Positions 1 to 8,766 of a stretch of DNA of 64,000 nt are shown piece by piece. Position 1 is the stretch's first letter. Each line of letters begins with the position of its first letter. The notes below the pieces were generated by a model that was not told where the DNA came from, did not search any database, and saw only the letters and a list, made by a program, of their open reading frames with translations. The stretch is from Arthrobacter terricola (GTDB taxonomy: Bacteria; Actinomycetota; Actinomycetes; Actinomycetales; Micrococcaceae): contig NZ_SMRU01000004.1 in NCBI RefSeq assembly GCF_004354015.1, positions 106,954 to 170,953 on the forward strand, in the 5' to 3' direction. The position numbers and the translations under genes were made by a program.

Positions 1-238
1 CACCCCCGTCGCCATCACCGCCAACACCACCTACCTCGTCTCCTACTACGCCCCCAACGGCAACTACTCCGCCACCAGCGGATACTTCAGCAGCGCCGCC
101 GACAACCCACCACTACACGGCCTAGCCAGCGGAACCGACGGACCCAACGGCGTCTACAACTACGGCAACGCCGCCTTCCCCACCAACAGCTACAACAACA
201 CCAACTACTGGGTCGACGCCATCTTCAGCACGCAATAG
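1..238 (+). CDS. C-terminal end of a DUF4082-containing surface/secreted protein (partial)
   Basis: The reading frame is open from the window edge (first full codon at base 2) to a TAG at 236-238, giving about 78 residues. The sequence has the hallmarks of a DUF4082 domain: a SYYAPNGNYSAT motif near the start, then PPLHGLASGTDGPNGVY, and a terminal TNYWVDAIF followed by a short tail. In known proteins this domain is an all-beta module, often repeated, at the C-terminus of secreted actinobacterial proteins and glycoside hydrolases. The N-terminal part lies outside the window, so the enzyme or adhesin it belongs to cannot be named. It is on the same strand as the glycosyltransferase that begins 50 nt downstream. 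Confidence 0.75.
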   Translation, partial: TPVAITANTTYLVSYYAPNGNYSATSGYFSSAADNPPLHGLASGTDGPNGVYNYGNAAFPTNSYNNTNYWVDAIFSTQ

Positions 239-288
239 CACCCCGTAGCACCAAGCCGCCAGGACCCGCCCCGAAGGGATGACTCAGC

Positions 289-3135
289 GTGAAAACCGTT
301 CAAGGCCTCAGGACGATGGTTTCCAAACTCTTGATCCTGCCAACCACCGGGACACGGACCATGGCGGATGCCGTGCCGGCGTTCTACGGCTTCGCCGGAC
401 CCCGCACTCCGGAGTCCGGCGTTCCGGAGTCCGGCATTACGGAACCCGGCGAGCGCCGAACCTTCGAGGCCGGTTCCGCGGACGCCACCGCTGCGCGGGT
501 TGTCCTGGGCGGAGCCGAGGTGGATCTCTTGGCACTTCCATCTGCGATCGACCTCATCGCGGCGCGGGCCCTGCGAAAGGACACGACTCCGTTGGCGGTT
601 GCTTCGGCGAACCTGGACCACATCAACCACTTCGGCGCGGGCAGCAGGTGGGCTTCGGTGTTGGGTGGCGATTCCACCGTTCCGGAGGGGGCGCCTTCGC
701 TTGAGTGGCTTACCCTCTTGGACGGCGCCCCGCTGGTGTCCCAAGCCGAGCGGCTGACCGGGCGGCACTGGCCGCGGCTCGCCGGTAGCGACCTTATTGG
801 ACCGTTGCTGGATGTTGCCACTTCACTCAACCTCAGCGTCGGCTTCCTTGGGGGTGCCCGCGAAGCGCAGGAGTCTTTGAAGGAAAGGCTTGGGCGCGAA
901 CGGCCCGGGCTCATCCTGGCCGGTTTCTGGTCGCCCAGCAGGGAGGATCTTACCGACGCGGAGGTTTCGACAGGGATCGCGGCGGAGATCGCCGCCGCGG
1001 GAGTGGACATCCTCGTGGTCGGGTTGGGAAAGCCCCGGCAAGAACTGTGGATCGCTGAATACGGATCCCTCACTGGTGCATCGGTGCTGCTTGCCTTCGG
1101 CGCCGTCGTCGACTTCCTGGCCGGACGGGTAAAGCGCGCCCCTGAATGGGTGAGCTCGAAGGGCCTGGAATGGGCGTGGCGCCTCGCCCTGGAGCCGCGT
1201 CGGCTGGCTCGCCGCTACCTGCTGGATGGTCCCCCGGCTTACGCCTCGCTGCGCATCAACAGTTCGGTCATTCGGGAGCAGTCCGAGGAACAACGCGAAC
1301 AATTCGTCGCGTCCGCACCCGTCGGCTTCGCGCCGCCCCCGGTTGGCAACCGGGCGTTCGCCCCTGTAGGGCAACCAGCCGACGTCGCTGTCCTGGTGGT
1401 CACCTATAACAACGCGCAGGACGTCGACCTCCTGATCGAAAGCCTCCGGGCGGAGGCTGCGGACCAATGGCTCCGCGTCATCGTGGCGGACAACGGTTCC
1501 TCGGACGGGACCTTGGAGGCCCTCGCCCGCCATGGGGACGTCATTTCGTTCGCCACCGGCGGCAACCTCGGCTACTCGGGCGGAATCAACGCGGCCCAAC
1601 AACACTGTGGTGACGTCAACTACCTGCTGGTGGCCAATCCTGACCTGGTGATCGAACGCGGCTCAGTCGCCGCTCTCATCCGTCGGCAGCGCAACTCCAA
1701 GGCAGGCATCGTCGTGCCGGCATTGCTGGATGAAGACGGTTCAATCTACCCGTCCCTGCGTCGGGAGCCGAGCCTTACCCGTGCCTGGGCCGATGCGGTC
1801 CTCGGCAGCCACCTTCCGGGACGTCCGGCCTGGCTTTCCGAGATCGACTACGACCGGGAAAGCTACCAGCACGCGCATCCCGTGGAATGGGCCACTGGGG
1901 CCGCGATGCTCATCGAGGCGCACCTGGCCGAAGAGATCGGGCCGTGGGACGAACGCTTCTTCCTCTACTCCGAGGAAACCGATCTCTTCCGCCGGGCGCG
2001 GAAAGCGGGTGCGCGGGACTGGTTCGAACCCGCCGCGAGGATGCGGCACCGCCGGGGCGGCTCCGGATCCTCGTCCGCCCTCACGGCGTTGATGGCGGTC
2101 AATCGTGTCCGGTACGCGGAAAAGCACCACAGGCCCGCTTCTGCTGCCGGTTTCCGTGGGGCCGCCGTGCTCTCGGAGGCCCTGCGTTCCTACCAGCACG
2201 ACCACCGGCCCGCCCTCCGCGCGCTGCTCAATAAGGGGAGCTGGGATGACTTGCCGCACGCTGTGCCGGCGACCCGGAAGAACGACGACGGCGGGCCTGC
2301 CAGTGCTTTCCCCGCCGGCTCGATCATCATTCCGGCCCATAACGAACGCGCCGTGATTGCCCGTTCGCTCCGGAGCCTCGAACCGGTGGCGGCCGCGGGA
2401 ACCGTGGAAATCTTCGTGGTCTGCAACGGCTGCACGGACGACACCGCCGAGATTGCGCGCAGCTTCCCGGGGATCCGGGTAGTCGAGATAGAGCAGCCGT
2501 CAAAGACAATCGCCATGGATACCGGTGACTCCTTGGCGACCGCATGGCCCCGGCTCTACCTCGACGCAGATGTCGAGGTAGAGCCGGCAGCGATTGAACA
2601 GCTTTTCCGCCGGCTCGGCCAAGGAGACATCCTGGCAGCCCGGCCGGATTCCCGCTACGACACCGACGGCGCCACCGCCCTCGTCCGGGCCTTCTACCGC
2701 GCGCGTGGCCGCATGGCTTCCACGAAGAGCGGACTCTGGGGCGCCGGTGCCTTCGCCCTCACCCGTGAGGCCCGCTCCCGTTTCGGCACTTTCCCGCCGG
2801 TACAAGCCGACGACGTCTTCGTTGACCGCCACTTCTCCGACGCCGAAAAGGAGATCGTCGCCTGCCCGCCTATCAAGGTCCACGTTCCAAGTAACGCCCG
2901 TACGCTCGTCACCGTGCTGGGCCGGACGTACCGGAGCAACGTGCAGCTGCTTGATTACCAGGCGAATGAGGGCGGGAGTTCCGGCCAAAGCCTCCTCGAG
3001 CTTCTTTCTTCCATCCGGGGCCTGCGGACGGGCGTCGACGCCGGTGTCTACGTCGGCTTCGCGGTCGTTTCCCGGCTCCGCAAGCGGCCTGCCAAGGCCA
3101 CCACGTGGGAACGGGACGAAAGCAGCCGGGGCTAG
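289..3135 (+). CDS. Three-domain glycosyltransferase (WecG/TagA/CpsF - GT2 - GT2)
   Basis: This 948-residue protein joins three transferase modules. Residues about 70-310 match the WecG/TagA/CpsF family (conserved ANLDHINHF, GFLGG, LVVGLGKPRQELW and FGAVVDFLAG stretches), which adds a sugar to a lipid-linked acceptor. Residues about 363-600 are a GT-A fold GT2 domain (VLVVTYNN, NGSSDGT, NPDL, EETDLFRR), like rhamnosyltransferases. Residues about 675-920 are a second GT2 domain (IIIPAHNE, CNGCTDDT, and the DAD of LYLDADVEVEP). The GTG start at 289 follows GAAGGG by about 10 nt. There is no signal peptide, so it is probably cytoplasmic or membrane-associated. It heads the plus-strand arm of the polysaccharide locus and ends in a strong terminator. 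The individual sugar specificities cannot be read from the sequence. Confidence 0.88.
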   Translation: MKTVQGLRTMVSKLLILPTTGTRTMADAVPAFYGFAGPRTPESGVPESGITEPGERRTFEAGSADATAARVVLGGAEVDLLALPSAIDLIAARALRKDTTPLAVASANLDHINHFGAGSRWASVLGGDSTVPEGAPSLEWLTLLDGAPLVSQAERLTGRHWPRLAGSDLIGPLLDVATSLNLSVGFLGGAREAQESLKERLGRERPGLILAGFWSPSREDLTDAEVSTGIAAEIAAAGVDILVVGLGKPRQELWIAEYGSLTGASVLLAFGAVVDFLAGRVKRAPEWVSSKGLEWAWRLALEPRRLARRYLLDGPPAYASLRINSSVIREQSEEQREQFVASAPVGFAPPPVGNRAFAPVGQPADVAVLVVTYNNAQDVDLLIESLRAEAADQWLRVIVADNGSSDGTLEALARHGDVISFATGGNLGYSGGINAAQQHCGDVNYLLVANPDLVIERGSVAALIRRQRNSKAGIVVPALLDEDGSIYPSLRREPSLTRAWADAVLGSHLPGRPAWLSEIDYDRESYQHAHPVEWATGAAMLIEAHLAEEIGPWDERFFLYSEETDLFRRARKAGARDWFEPAARMRHRRGGSGSSSALTALMAVNRVRYAEKHHRPASAAGFRGAAVLSEALRSYQHDHRPALRALLNKGSWDDLPHAVPATRKNDDGGPASAFPAGSIIIPAHNERAVIARSLRSLEPVAAAGTVEIFVVCNGCTDDTAEIARSFPGIRVVEIEQPSKTIAMDTGDSLATAWPRLYLDADVEVEPAAIEQLFRRLGQGDILAARPDSRYDTDGATALVRAFYRARGRMASTKSGLWGAGAFALTREARSRFGTFPPVQADDVFVDRHFSDAEKEIVACPPIKVHVPSNARTLVTVLGRTYRSNVQLLDYQANEGGSSGQSLLELLSSIRGLRTGVDAGVYVGFAVVSRLRKRPAKATTWERDESSRG

Positions 3136-3155
3136 GTACTGACTGGTAAAACGTG

Positions 3156-3197
3156 CCGGACCCGGCGGAGATTAGTCCCCGCCGGGTCCGGTTTTTT
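3156..3197. terminator. Bidirectional intrinsic terminator between convergent genes
   Basis: Perfect 13-bp arms CCGGACCCGGCGG (3156-3168) and CCGCCGGGTCCGG (3179-3191) are followed by T6 (3192-3197). It sits between the stop of the three-domain glycosyltransferase and the convergent secreted protein gene. Confidence 0.85.
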
Positions 3198-3202
3198 GGC
3201 CG

Positions 3203-4540
3203 CTAAATGCCGCAGCCGTTACCGCCTTCTACCTTGTAGATATGTACCGCGTTGCTGTCGGCGAAGGCATCCGTGAAGGAGCCGTTGGCCATTGCGACTG
3301 AACGGTTTTCGCCCAGGACGGTTGCGCTGCTTCCGCCGCCGCACTTGAGGCTTACCGTGACGGACTGTGAGGCTGCCTGCGTGGAGTTGGCGATGATGTA
3401 GAGGCTCTTGTTGTATGCCTTGACGGCGACATCGACGCTTCCGCTCGTGGTTGCCACGCCATCGACGAAAGGCGAATTGAGCACGGGAGCCAGCTCGGCG
3501 ATCTGTTGATTGACGGCAGTCACCGTGGGACGGATCGCGGCGCCGCAGGCGTCCCGCAGTACATGTTGCGAGAGGCAGTCCCCGCCAAAACTGTGGTTGA
3601 AGTACGTAATTCCCCGGGCGCCGTGGATGATGCTGCTCCAGACCGCGGCCCTGATCTCCGGACCCGTGATGGTTGGAGCGCTTGCTTCAGTGAAGGGATG
3701 CCCGAGCTCGACGAAGGCCCACACGGGAATGTTCCCTTTAGGGCTGACGAAGGAGCGCACACGGTCCACTGTCCACCCGTAATTCGAGGCTTTCCGGCAC
3801 TCGGCGTCAGTGAGCGCCCGGGGCGTCGGCAGCATCTGGCCGCCTTCGGTCGGAGCGCAAATGCTCGGATCGGTGAACCAGTAATTGTCGGCGGAAACCA
3901 CCTGCTGGTAACTGTTAACGAATTGCCCGGCCTCGGCGCTCGACTCCCAAAAAGTCACGCCCTTGCCGTAATTCGAGTACACCATCATGCCAGCGGGTGC
4001 ATGCGGTACCAGGGTCTGCTGAACCGTGAAACCACATTTGCTATCCGCGGGAGAACACACCGTCCCGGCGCCCGGGTAGTTTCCGGTCCAGGCGGTCGAG
4101 CCAGGTCCGGCCCACATATCCGCTTCGTCGGACAGCAAAAAACCTGACGCAAGTGGCGAGGTCCAGGAAGGAATCGCGTACAGCCCTCCGTCCTTGATGA
4201 ACTGTACGTTGGATCCGGCGGTCAACTCGACGTACGTATTAATTCCGGCAGCTTTGTCCAAGGGAACATCCGTGGAATTCAGGACGCTTTCGAACCATAT
4301 TCCTACCGGAAAGTAGTTTGCCGAACTCGGCAGGCCATTGGGGAATTTTCCATAGTATTGCGCGCCGCCGTCGATGTCCCGGACGGTCACGCCGGCGGGT
4401 AATGGGACGGCTGTCGGTGCCGCCGCGCTCGGCGCCGCCGCATACGGTGCCAGCAGGCTGGCGACGGAAACGGATATTGCCAATAAAGCGGCCAGCACGA
4501 TGCCCGCCCGGACGGTCAGGGAAAAAGGGAATTTCGTCAT
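3203..4540 (-). CDS. Secreted glycoside-hydrolase-like protein
   Basis: This is a 445-residue exported protein. A basic N-terminus, a hydrophobic segment (AGIVLAALLAISVSVASLLA) and a small-residue region give a clear Sec signal peptide. The start is placed at the ATG at 4540, 9 nt after GGGAG; upstream in-frame ATGs at 4546 and 4564 have worse spacing. The mature part opens with a YFPVGIWFESV stretch. It carries HGARGITYFNHSF late in the chain and ends in a beta-rich domain. This layout resembles TIM-barrel glycosidases acting on cell-surface polymers, but no catalytic pair can be assigned with confidence. Its position beside polysaccharide genes suggests a role in trimming or release of the polymer; that is an inference. 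Confidence 0.6.
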   Translation of the reverse strand: MTKFPFSLTVRAGIVLAALLAISVSVASLLAPYAAAPSAAAPTAVPLPAGVTVRDIDGGAQYYGKFPNGLPSSANYFPVGIWFESVLNSTDVPLDKAAGINTYVELTAGSNVQFIKDGGLYAIPSWTSPLASGFLLSDEADMWAGPGSTAWTGNYPGAGTVCSPADSKCGFTVQQTLVPHAPAGMMVYSNYGKGVTFWESSAEAGQFVNSYQQVVSADNYWFTDPSICAPTEGGQMLPTPRALTDAECRKASNYGWTVDRVRSFVSPKGNIPVWAFVELGHPFTEASAPTITGPEIRAAVWSSIIHGARGITYFNHSFGGDCLSQHVLRDACGAAIRPTVTAVNQQIAELAPVLNSPFVDGVATTSGSVDVAVKAYNKSLYIIANSTQAASQSVTVSLKCGGGSSATVLGENRSVAMANGSFTDAFADSNAVHIYKVEGGNGCGI

Positions 4541-4564
4541 TGCCATTGGCTCCCGTTTAGTCAT

Positions 4565-4865
4565 GGGGAAATACCCGGGCCACTTGTCAAAGAACCCGAA
4601 ACGAGACCGTCAGCGCAAGAGTTCGTCCACAAGATACCACCACAACAGGAGCAGAAAACACCCCCTAATGCTAAGTAGGGTGATGTTTTGGTGAAGTCGA
4701 GTGCCACGGGTTCGATTCACGAAATTCCGCGTACCGCCCGAGTATCCAACCGTGGGAATGCGGGTATCTGTTACTCGCGTAGTGCTCCGCCGTCCGCAAA
4801 TAGGCTGAAGCGAGCGTTCATGCAATTGACCGGTCCCGGTTTTCACCATGGAGGGAGCTTTCACC
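4565..4865. other. Intergenic region between divergent genes
   Basis: About 300 bp separate the divergently transcribed secreted protein gene and the oxidoreductase gene, so promoters for both should lie here. The stretch 4640-4690 is AT-richer than its surroundings. A short inverted pair CCCTA/TAGGG flanks 4671-4680. No confident -35/-10 pair, hairpin terminator or RNA gene is visible. Confidence 0.4.
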
Positions 4866-5933
4866 ATGACCAGCGAAAAGCTGCGCGTCGGGCTGATCGG
4901 CGCAGGATACTGGGGGCCGAATCTGGCTCGGAATTTCAGGACGAGTCCGGATTGGGACCTTGCCGCTATTTGCGACCTCGATCTCGGCCGGGCCACGAAG
5001 GTTTCCGATCAAGTCGGCAATGTGCCGGTCCTGAGCGACGTGGACGAGTTGCTGTCCTGGTCCGACCTCGATGCTGTGGCCATCGCGACCCCGGCCCGGA
5101 CGCACCACAGAATCGCCTTGGCAGCGCTAATGGCCGGAAAGCACGTCCTCGTCGAGAAACCTCTGGCTGACAGCAGCGAAAAGGGCGAGGAAATGGTGGA
5201 GCTCGCCCGGCTCAAGGGCCTCGTACTCATGGCCGACCATACCTACTGCTACACCCCCGCCGTGCTCAAAATCCGGGAACTGATCGGCAACGGCTCACTC
5301 GGCGACATCCACTTCATCGATTCCGTCCGGATCAACCTTGGCCTGGTCCAACCGGACGTCGACGTCTTCTGGGACCTGGCCCCCCACGATCTCTCCATCA
5401 TCGATTTCATCCTCCCCGACGGCCTTCAGCCCTCCCATGTGTCGGCCCACGGCGCGGATCCCCTCGGCGCAGGCCGGGCCTGCGTGGGCCATCTGAGCTT
5501 CCCCCTGGCCGCCGGCGGCTTGGCGCACGTCCACGTCAACTGGCTCAGCCCGACGAAGATCCGGCAAATGGTCATCGGCGGTTCCAAGCGGACGTTGGTC
5601 TGGGACGACCTGAATCCGCAGCAACGGCTCAGCCTCTACGATCGGGGCGTCAACCTGGAGCGCCAATCCGCGGACGGCGCGAACCGGACAGCCTCGACCA
5701 TCTCTTATCGCCTGGGCGATACCTGGTCCCCTGCCCTCTCCGAACACGAGCCGTTGGCCCAAATGGTCAGCGAGTACGCAAGCAGCATCCGGGAGGGCAG
5801 GCCGTCGCGGACCGACGGATCGGCAGGCTTACGCGTCCTGTCGGTCCTGGAGGCCGCATCCCGGAGCCTCAGCGAAGACGGTCGGACCAGCCTGGTTGAC
5901 CGTGCCGAACTACAACTTGAGGAGACAGCGTGA
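4866..5933 (+). CDS. Gfo/Idh/MocA-family NAD(P)-dependent sugar oxidoreductase
   Basis: The protein has 355 residues from the ATG at 4866, which follows GGAGGGAG at 4850-4857 (an ATG 18 nt upstream would place that site inside the gene). The N-terminal Rossmann fold shows GLIGAGYWGPNLARNF, and the family EKP motif is present in HVLVEKPLADS. The C-terminal half is the usual alpha/beta substrate domain with DLAPHDLSIIDF. Members near aminotransferases (for example WlbA) oxidise C3 of nucleotide sugars to make a keto group for amination. Its stop overlaps the GTG start of the epimerase by 4 nt, so the two are translationally coupled. Confidence 0.88.
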   Translation: MTSEKLRVGLIGAGYWGPNLARNFRTSPDWDLAAICDLDLGRATKVSDQVGNVPVLSDVDELLSWSDLDAVAIATPARTHHRIALAALMAGKHVLVEKPLADSSEKGEEMVELARLKGLVLMADHTYCYTPAVLKIRELIGNGSLGDIHFIDSVRINLGLVQPDVDVFWDLAPHDLSIIDFILPDGLQPSHVSAHGADPLGAGRACVGHLSFPLAAGGLAHVHVNWLSPTKIRQMVIGGSKRTLVWDDLNPQQRLSLYDRGVNLERQSADGANRTASTISYRLGDTWSPALSEHEPLAQMVSEYASSIREGRPSRTDGSAGLRVLSVLEAASRSLSEDGRTSLVDRAELQLEETA

Positions 5934-6922
5934 GCACCTTGGAGGGGGCACGGATCCTTGTCACCGGCGGTGCCGGCACCATCGGATCAACCATTGTGGA
6001 CCAACTGCTCGACGCCGGTGTGGCCCACGTCGACGTGCTGGACAACTTTGTCCGCGGGCGCAGGGACAACTTGAGCCACGCGCTGGACAGCGGGCGCGTC
6101 ACCCTGGTGGAGGGCGACTTGCGTGACCGCGACCTCGTGCACGATGTCACCCGGGGCAAGGACGTCGTCTTCCACCAGGCCGCCATCAGGATCACGCAGT
6201 GTGCCGAGGAGCCCCGGCTCGCCCTCGAAGTCCTCGTAGACGGGACGTTCAACGTGCTTGAAGCCGCAGTCGCGCAGAAGGTCGGGAAGGTGGTGGCTGC
6301 CTCCAGTGCATCCGTCTACGGGCTTGCGGAGAGCTTTCCCACCGATGAGCGTCATCACCACCACAACAACGACACCTTCTATGGCGCCGCCAAATCGTTC
6401 AACGAAGGCATGCTGCGGAGCTTCCGGGCGATGTACGGCCTGGACTATGTGCTGTTGCGCTACTTCAACGTCTACGGCCCGCGGATGGACGTCCACGGCC
6501 TCTATACCGAGGTCCTCGTGCGCTGGATGGAAAGGATCGCCGACGGAAAGCCACCGCTGATTTTCGGCGACGGACGCCAGACGATGGACTTCGTTTTCAC
6601 CGCCGATATCGCCCGGGCAAACGTGCTTGCGGCAAGCAGCCACCTCAGTGAAGGCGTCTACAACATCGCGAGTGGAACCGAGACGAGCCTCCTCCAACTG
6701 GCCGAGGCCCTGCTGCGTGTCATGGGGTCCGACCTTGCGGTGGAACACGGTCCGGAACGCGCAGTCAATGGGGTCAGCCGCCGCCTCGCGGACATTTCCG
6801 CTGCCCAAGCCGACCTGGGATTCACTGCCCGGGTACCGCTAGAGGGCGGCCTTCGGGAGCTCGTGCAGTGGTGGCACCCGCTCCGGCAGGAAATCGGCGC
6901 CGCGCGGACAGCCGGGGTGTGA
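5930..6922 (+). CDS. NAD-dependent nucleotide-sugar epimerase/dehydratase (extended SDR)
   Basis: The 330-residue protein starts at GTG 5930 inside the stop region of the oxidoreductase gene, with GAGGAGA just upstream. The NAD-binding motif is GGAGTIGSTI (a Thr where Phe is usual). The catalytic segment includes SSASVYG and YGAAK, and YFNVYGPRMD follows. This is the GalE/WbpP group of epimerases or dehydratases acting on UDP- or dTDP-sugars. The next gene starts 2 nt after its stop. With two aminotransferases, an oxidoreductase and an acyltransferase alongside, it probably helps make an N-acylated amino sugar for the polymer; the exact sugar is not readable. Confidence 0.87.
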   Translation: MSTLEGARILVTGGAGTIGSTIVDQLLDAGVAHVDVLDNFVRGRRDNLSHALDSGRVTLVEGDLRDRDLVHDVTRGKDVVFHQAAIRITQCAEEPRLALEVLVDGTFNVLEAAVAQKVGKVVAASSASVYGLAESFPTDERHHHHNNDTFYGAAKSFNEGMLRSFRAMYGLDYVLLRYFNVYGPRMDVHGLYTEVLVRWMERIADGKPPLIFGDGRQTMDFVFTADIARANVLAASSHLSEGVYNIASGTETSLLQLAEALLRVMGSDLAVEHGPERAVNGVSRRLADISAAQADLGFTARVPLEGGLRELVQWWHPLRQEIGAARTAGV

Positions 6923-6924
6923 TC

Positions 6925-8070
6925 ATGACACGCATCAACGTCATGCAGCCCTGGTTCGGCAGCGAGGAAGTCGCCGCCGTCAGCGCCGCGATCGAATCGG
7001 GATGGGTGGCACAAGGCCCGCGCGTCGCCGATTTCGAAACCGCATTCGCGGCCAGCCAGGACATCCCCTTTGCGGTCGCCACCTCCAATTGCACGACGGC
7101 GCTCCACCTGGCACTGGTGGTGGCCGACATCGGTGCGGGAAACGACGTCGTGGTTCCGTCTTTCTCTTTCATCGCAACCGCCAACGCGGCCACGTACGTC
7201 GGTGCCCGACCGGTGTTTGCCGACGTCGACCCCGTCACCGGAAACCTGACGGCCGCAACCGTCGAGGCCGCATTGACGAAGCGCACCCGGGCAGTGATCG
7301 CAGTGGACCAAGGCGGCATTCCGGTGGACCTGGATTCCCTCCGCGAACTTTGCGATCCCCAGGGCATCGTGGTCATCGAGGACGCGGCATGCGGCGCCGG
7401 GTCAACGTACAAGGGCCGTCCCGTGGGCGCCGGGGCGGATGCCTCGGCGTGGTCCTTCCACCCCCGCAAGATCCTCACCACGGGCGAAGGCGGGATGTTG
7501 ACAACGCCCCGGAGCGACTGGGCAGAACGTGCCCGCCGCCTCAGGGAACACGCCATGAGCGTCTCTGCCAACGCCCGCCACGCGTCCGTCCTTGCCCCAG
7601 CCGAAGAATACGTGGAGGTTGGCTTCAACTATCGGATGACGGACCTGCAGGCCGCCGTCGGCCTCGTCCAGCTGGGCCGGTTGCCGGAAGTCGTTCGACG
7701 ACGACGGGACCTCGCCGCGGAGTACGGCAAGCAATTCGCGGACCTCGAGAACGTCCGCGTCGCGCAGGACCCGCCGTGGGGCACCAGCAACTTCCAGTCC
7801 TTCTGGATCGAAATCCTGCCCGGCTCGGCCGCCGACCGCGACGGCGTACTCGCCCGGCTAGCCGGCGACGAAATCTCGGCACGCCGGGGAATCATGGCCG
7901 CACACCGCCAACCTGCCTACCGGGGCAAGGACGCCGGAACCGTTCCCCTGCCCGTGACCGAACGACTCACAGACAACACGCTCATCCTCCCTGTTTTCCA
8001 CCAAATGACCGAGTCGGAACAAGCCAGGGTCATCCACTCGGTACGGGCCGCGGTCACCGGGGGCCGATGA
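6925..8070 (+). CDS. DegT/DnrJ/EryC1/StrS-family PLP-dependent sugar aminotransferase (first copy)
   Basis: The protein has 381 residues, placing the start at ATG 6925, 2 nt after the previous stop; a GTG at 6919 in the same frame is an alternative. The family signature is complete: NVMQPWFG at the N-terminus, EDAACGAG (Asp contacting the PLP ring nitrogen) and SFHPRKILTTGEGG with the PLP-binding Lys. Such enzymes transfer an amino group to a keto-sugar nucleotide. It differs strongly from the second aminotransferase in this locus, so the two probably act on different sugars or positions. Confidence 0.9.
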   Translation: MTRINVMQPWFGSEEVAAVSAAIESGWVAQGPRVADFETAFAASQDIPFAVATSNCTTALHLALVVADIGAGNDVVVPSFSFIATANAATYVGARPVFADVDPVTGNLTAATVEAALTKRTRAVIAVDQGGIPVDLDSLRELCDPQGIVVIEDAACGAGSTYKGRPVGAGADASAWSFHPRKILTTGEGGMLTTPRSDWAERARRLREHAMSVSANARHASVLAPAEEYVEVGFNYRMTDLQAAVGLVQLGRLPEVVRRRRDLAAEYGKQFADLENVRVAQDPPWGTSNFQSFWIEILPGSAADRDGVLARLAGDEISARRGIMAAHRQPAYRGKDAGTVPLPVTERLTDNTLILPVFHQMTESEQARVIHSVRAAVTGGR

Positions 8071-8073
8071 GCC

Positions 8074-8724
8074 GTGCAGGAACTGATGCTGCTTGCCGCA
8101 AGCGGACTGGCCAGGGAAGTCCTTGCCACGGTCCGCGTCTCCGGACAGTACCGGGTCACCGGCTTCCTCGACGACGCTCCCGGCCTCCAAGGCACGCTCA
8201 TTGACGGAGTGCCCGTGGCAGGCAGCATCGACGATGCCTCGTTTTTCCACGACGCCCGTTTCCTGGCCTGCGTCGGGTCAGGAACCGGTCGCCGGGAGAT
8301 TGTGCAGCGGCTGGCCCGCCTGGGCATCACGGACGACCGCTTCGGGACCGTACTGGAACAAGGCGTACGGGTACCGCCGGGATGCACGGTTGGCCGCGGC
8401 AGCATCCTCCTCGCCAATGTCGTGCTGACCGCCGGGGTCACGGTGGGAGCGCACGTCGTCGCCATGCCGCAGGTCACCATGACCCACGACAACGTCGTGG
8501 CGGACTACGCCACCCTTGCCGCCGGCGTGACCCTGGGAGGCAGCGTGCACATCGGTTCCGCCGCCTACCTGGGCATGAACTCGAGCGTCCGCCAGGGCCT
8601 CCGGATCGGCCGCGAATCAACCCTGGGAATGGGCGCTGTCCTCCTGGAAGACCTTCCATCCCATGAAACCTGGGCAGGCGTGCCCGCCAAGCCCATCCGG
8701 CAGCATGCAGCACATATCCAATAA
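8074..8724 (+). CDS. PglD/NeuD-like sugar O/N-acyltransferase
   Basis: This 216-residue protein begins at GTG 8074, 3 nt after the aminotransferase stop. It has the two-part PglD design: an N-terminal Rossmann-like domain (LAASGLAREVL, GFLDD, and ACVGSGTGRREI) followed by a left-handed beta helix of hexapeptide repeats (GRGSILLANVVLTAGVTVG onward). It ends with the typical WAGVPAKPI. PglD-type enzymes use acetyl-CoA to acetylate the amine placed by a DegT aminotransferase, and the order aminotransferase-acyltransferase here fits that reaction. The acceptor sugar is unknown. Confidence 0.85.
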   Translation: MQELMLLAASGLAREVLATVRVSGQYRVTGFLDDAPGLQGTLIDGVPVAGSIDDASFFHDARFLACVGSGTGRREIVQRLARLGITDDRFGTVLEQGVRVPPGCTVGRGSILLANVVLTAGVTVGAHVVAMPQVTMTHDNVVADYATLAAGVTLGGSVHIGSAAYLGMNSSVRQGLRIGRESTLGMGAVLLEDLPSHETWAGVPAKPIRQHAAHIQ

Positions 8725-8766
8725 AAAAAGCCCGCGTAATCCCCTCCGGACAAGAAGGTAGAGCTG

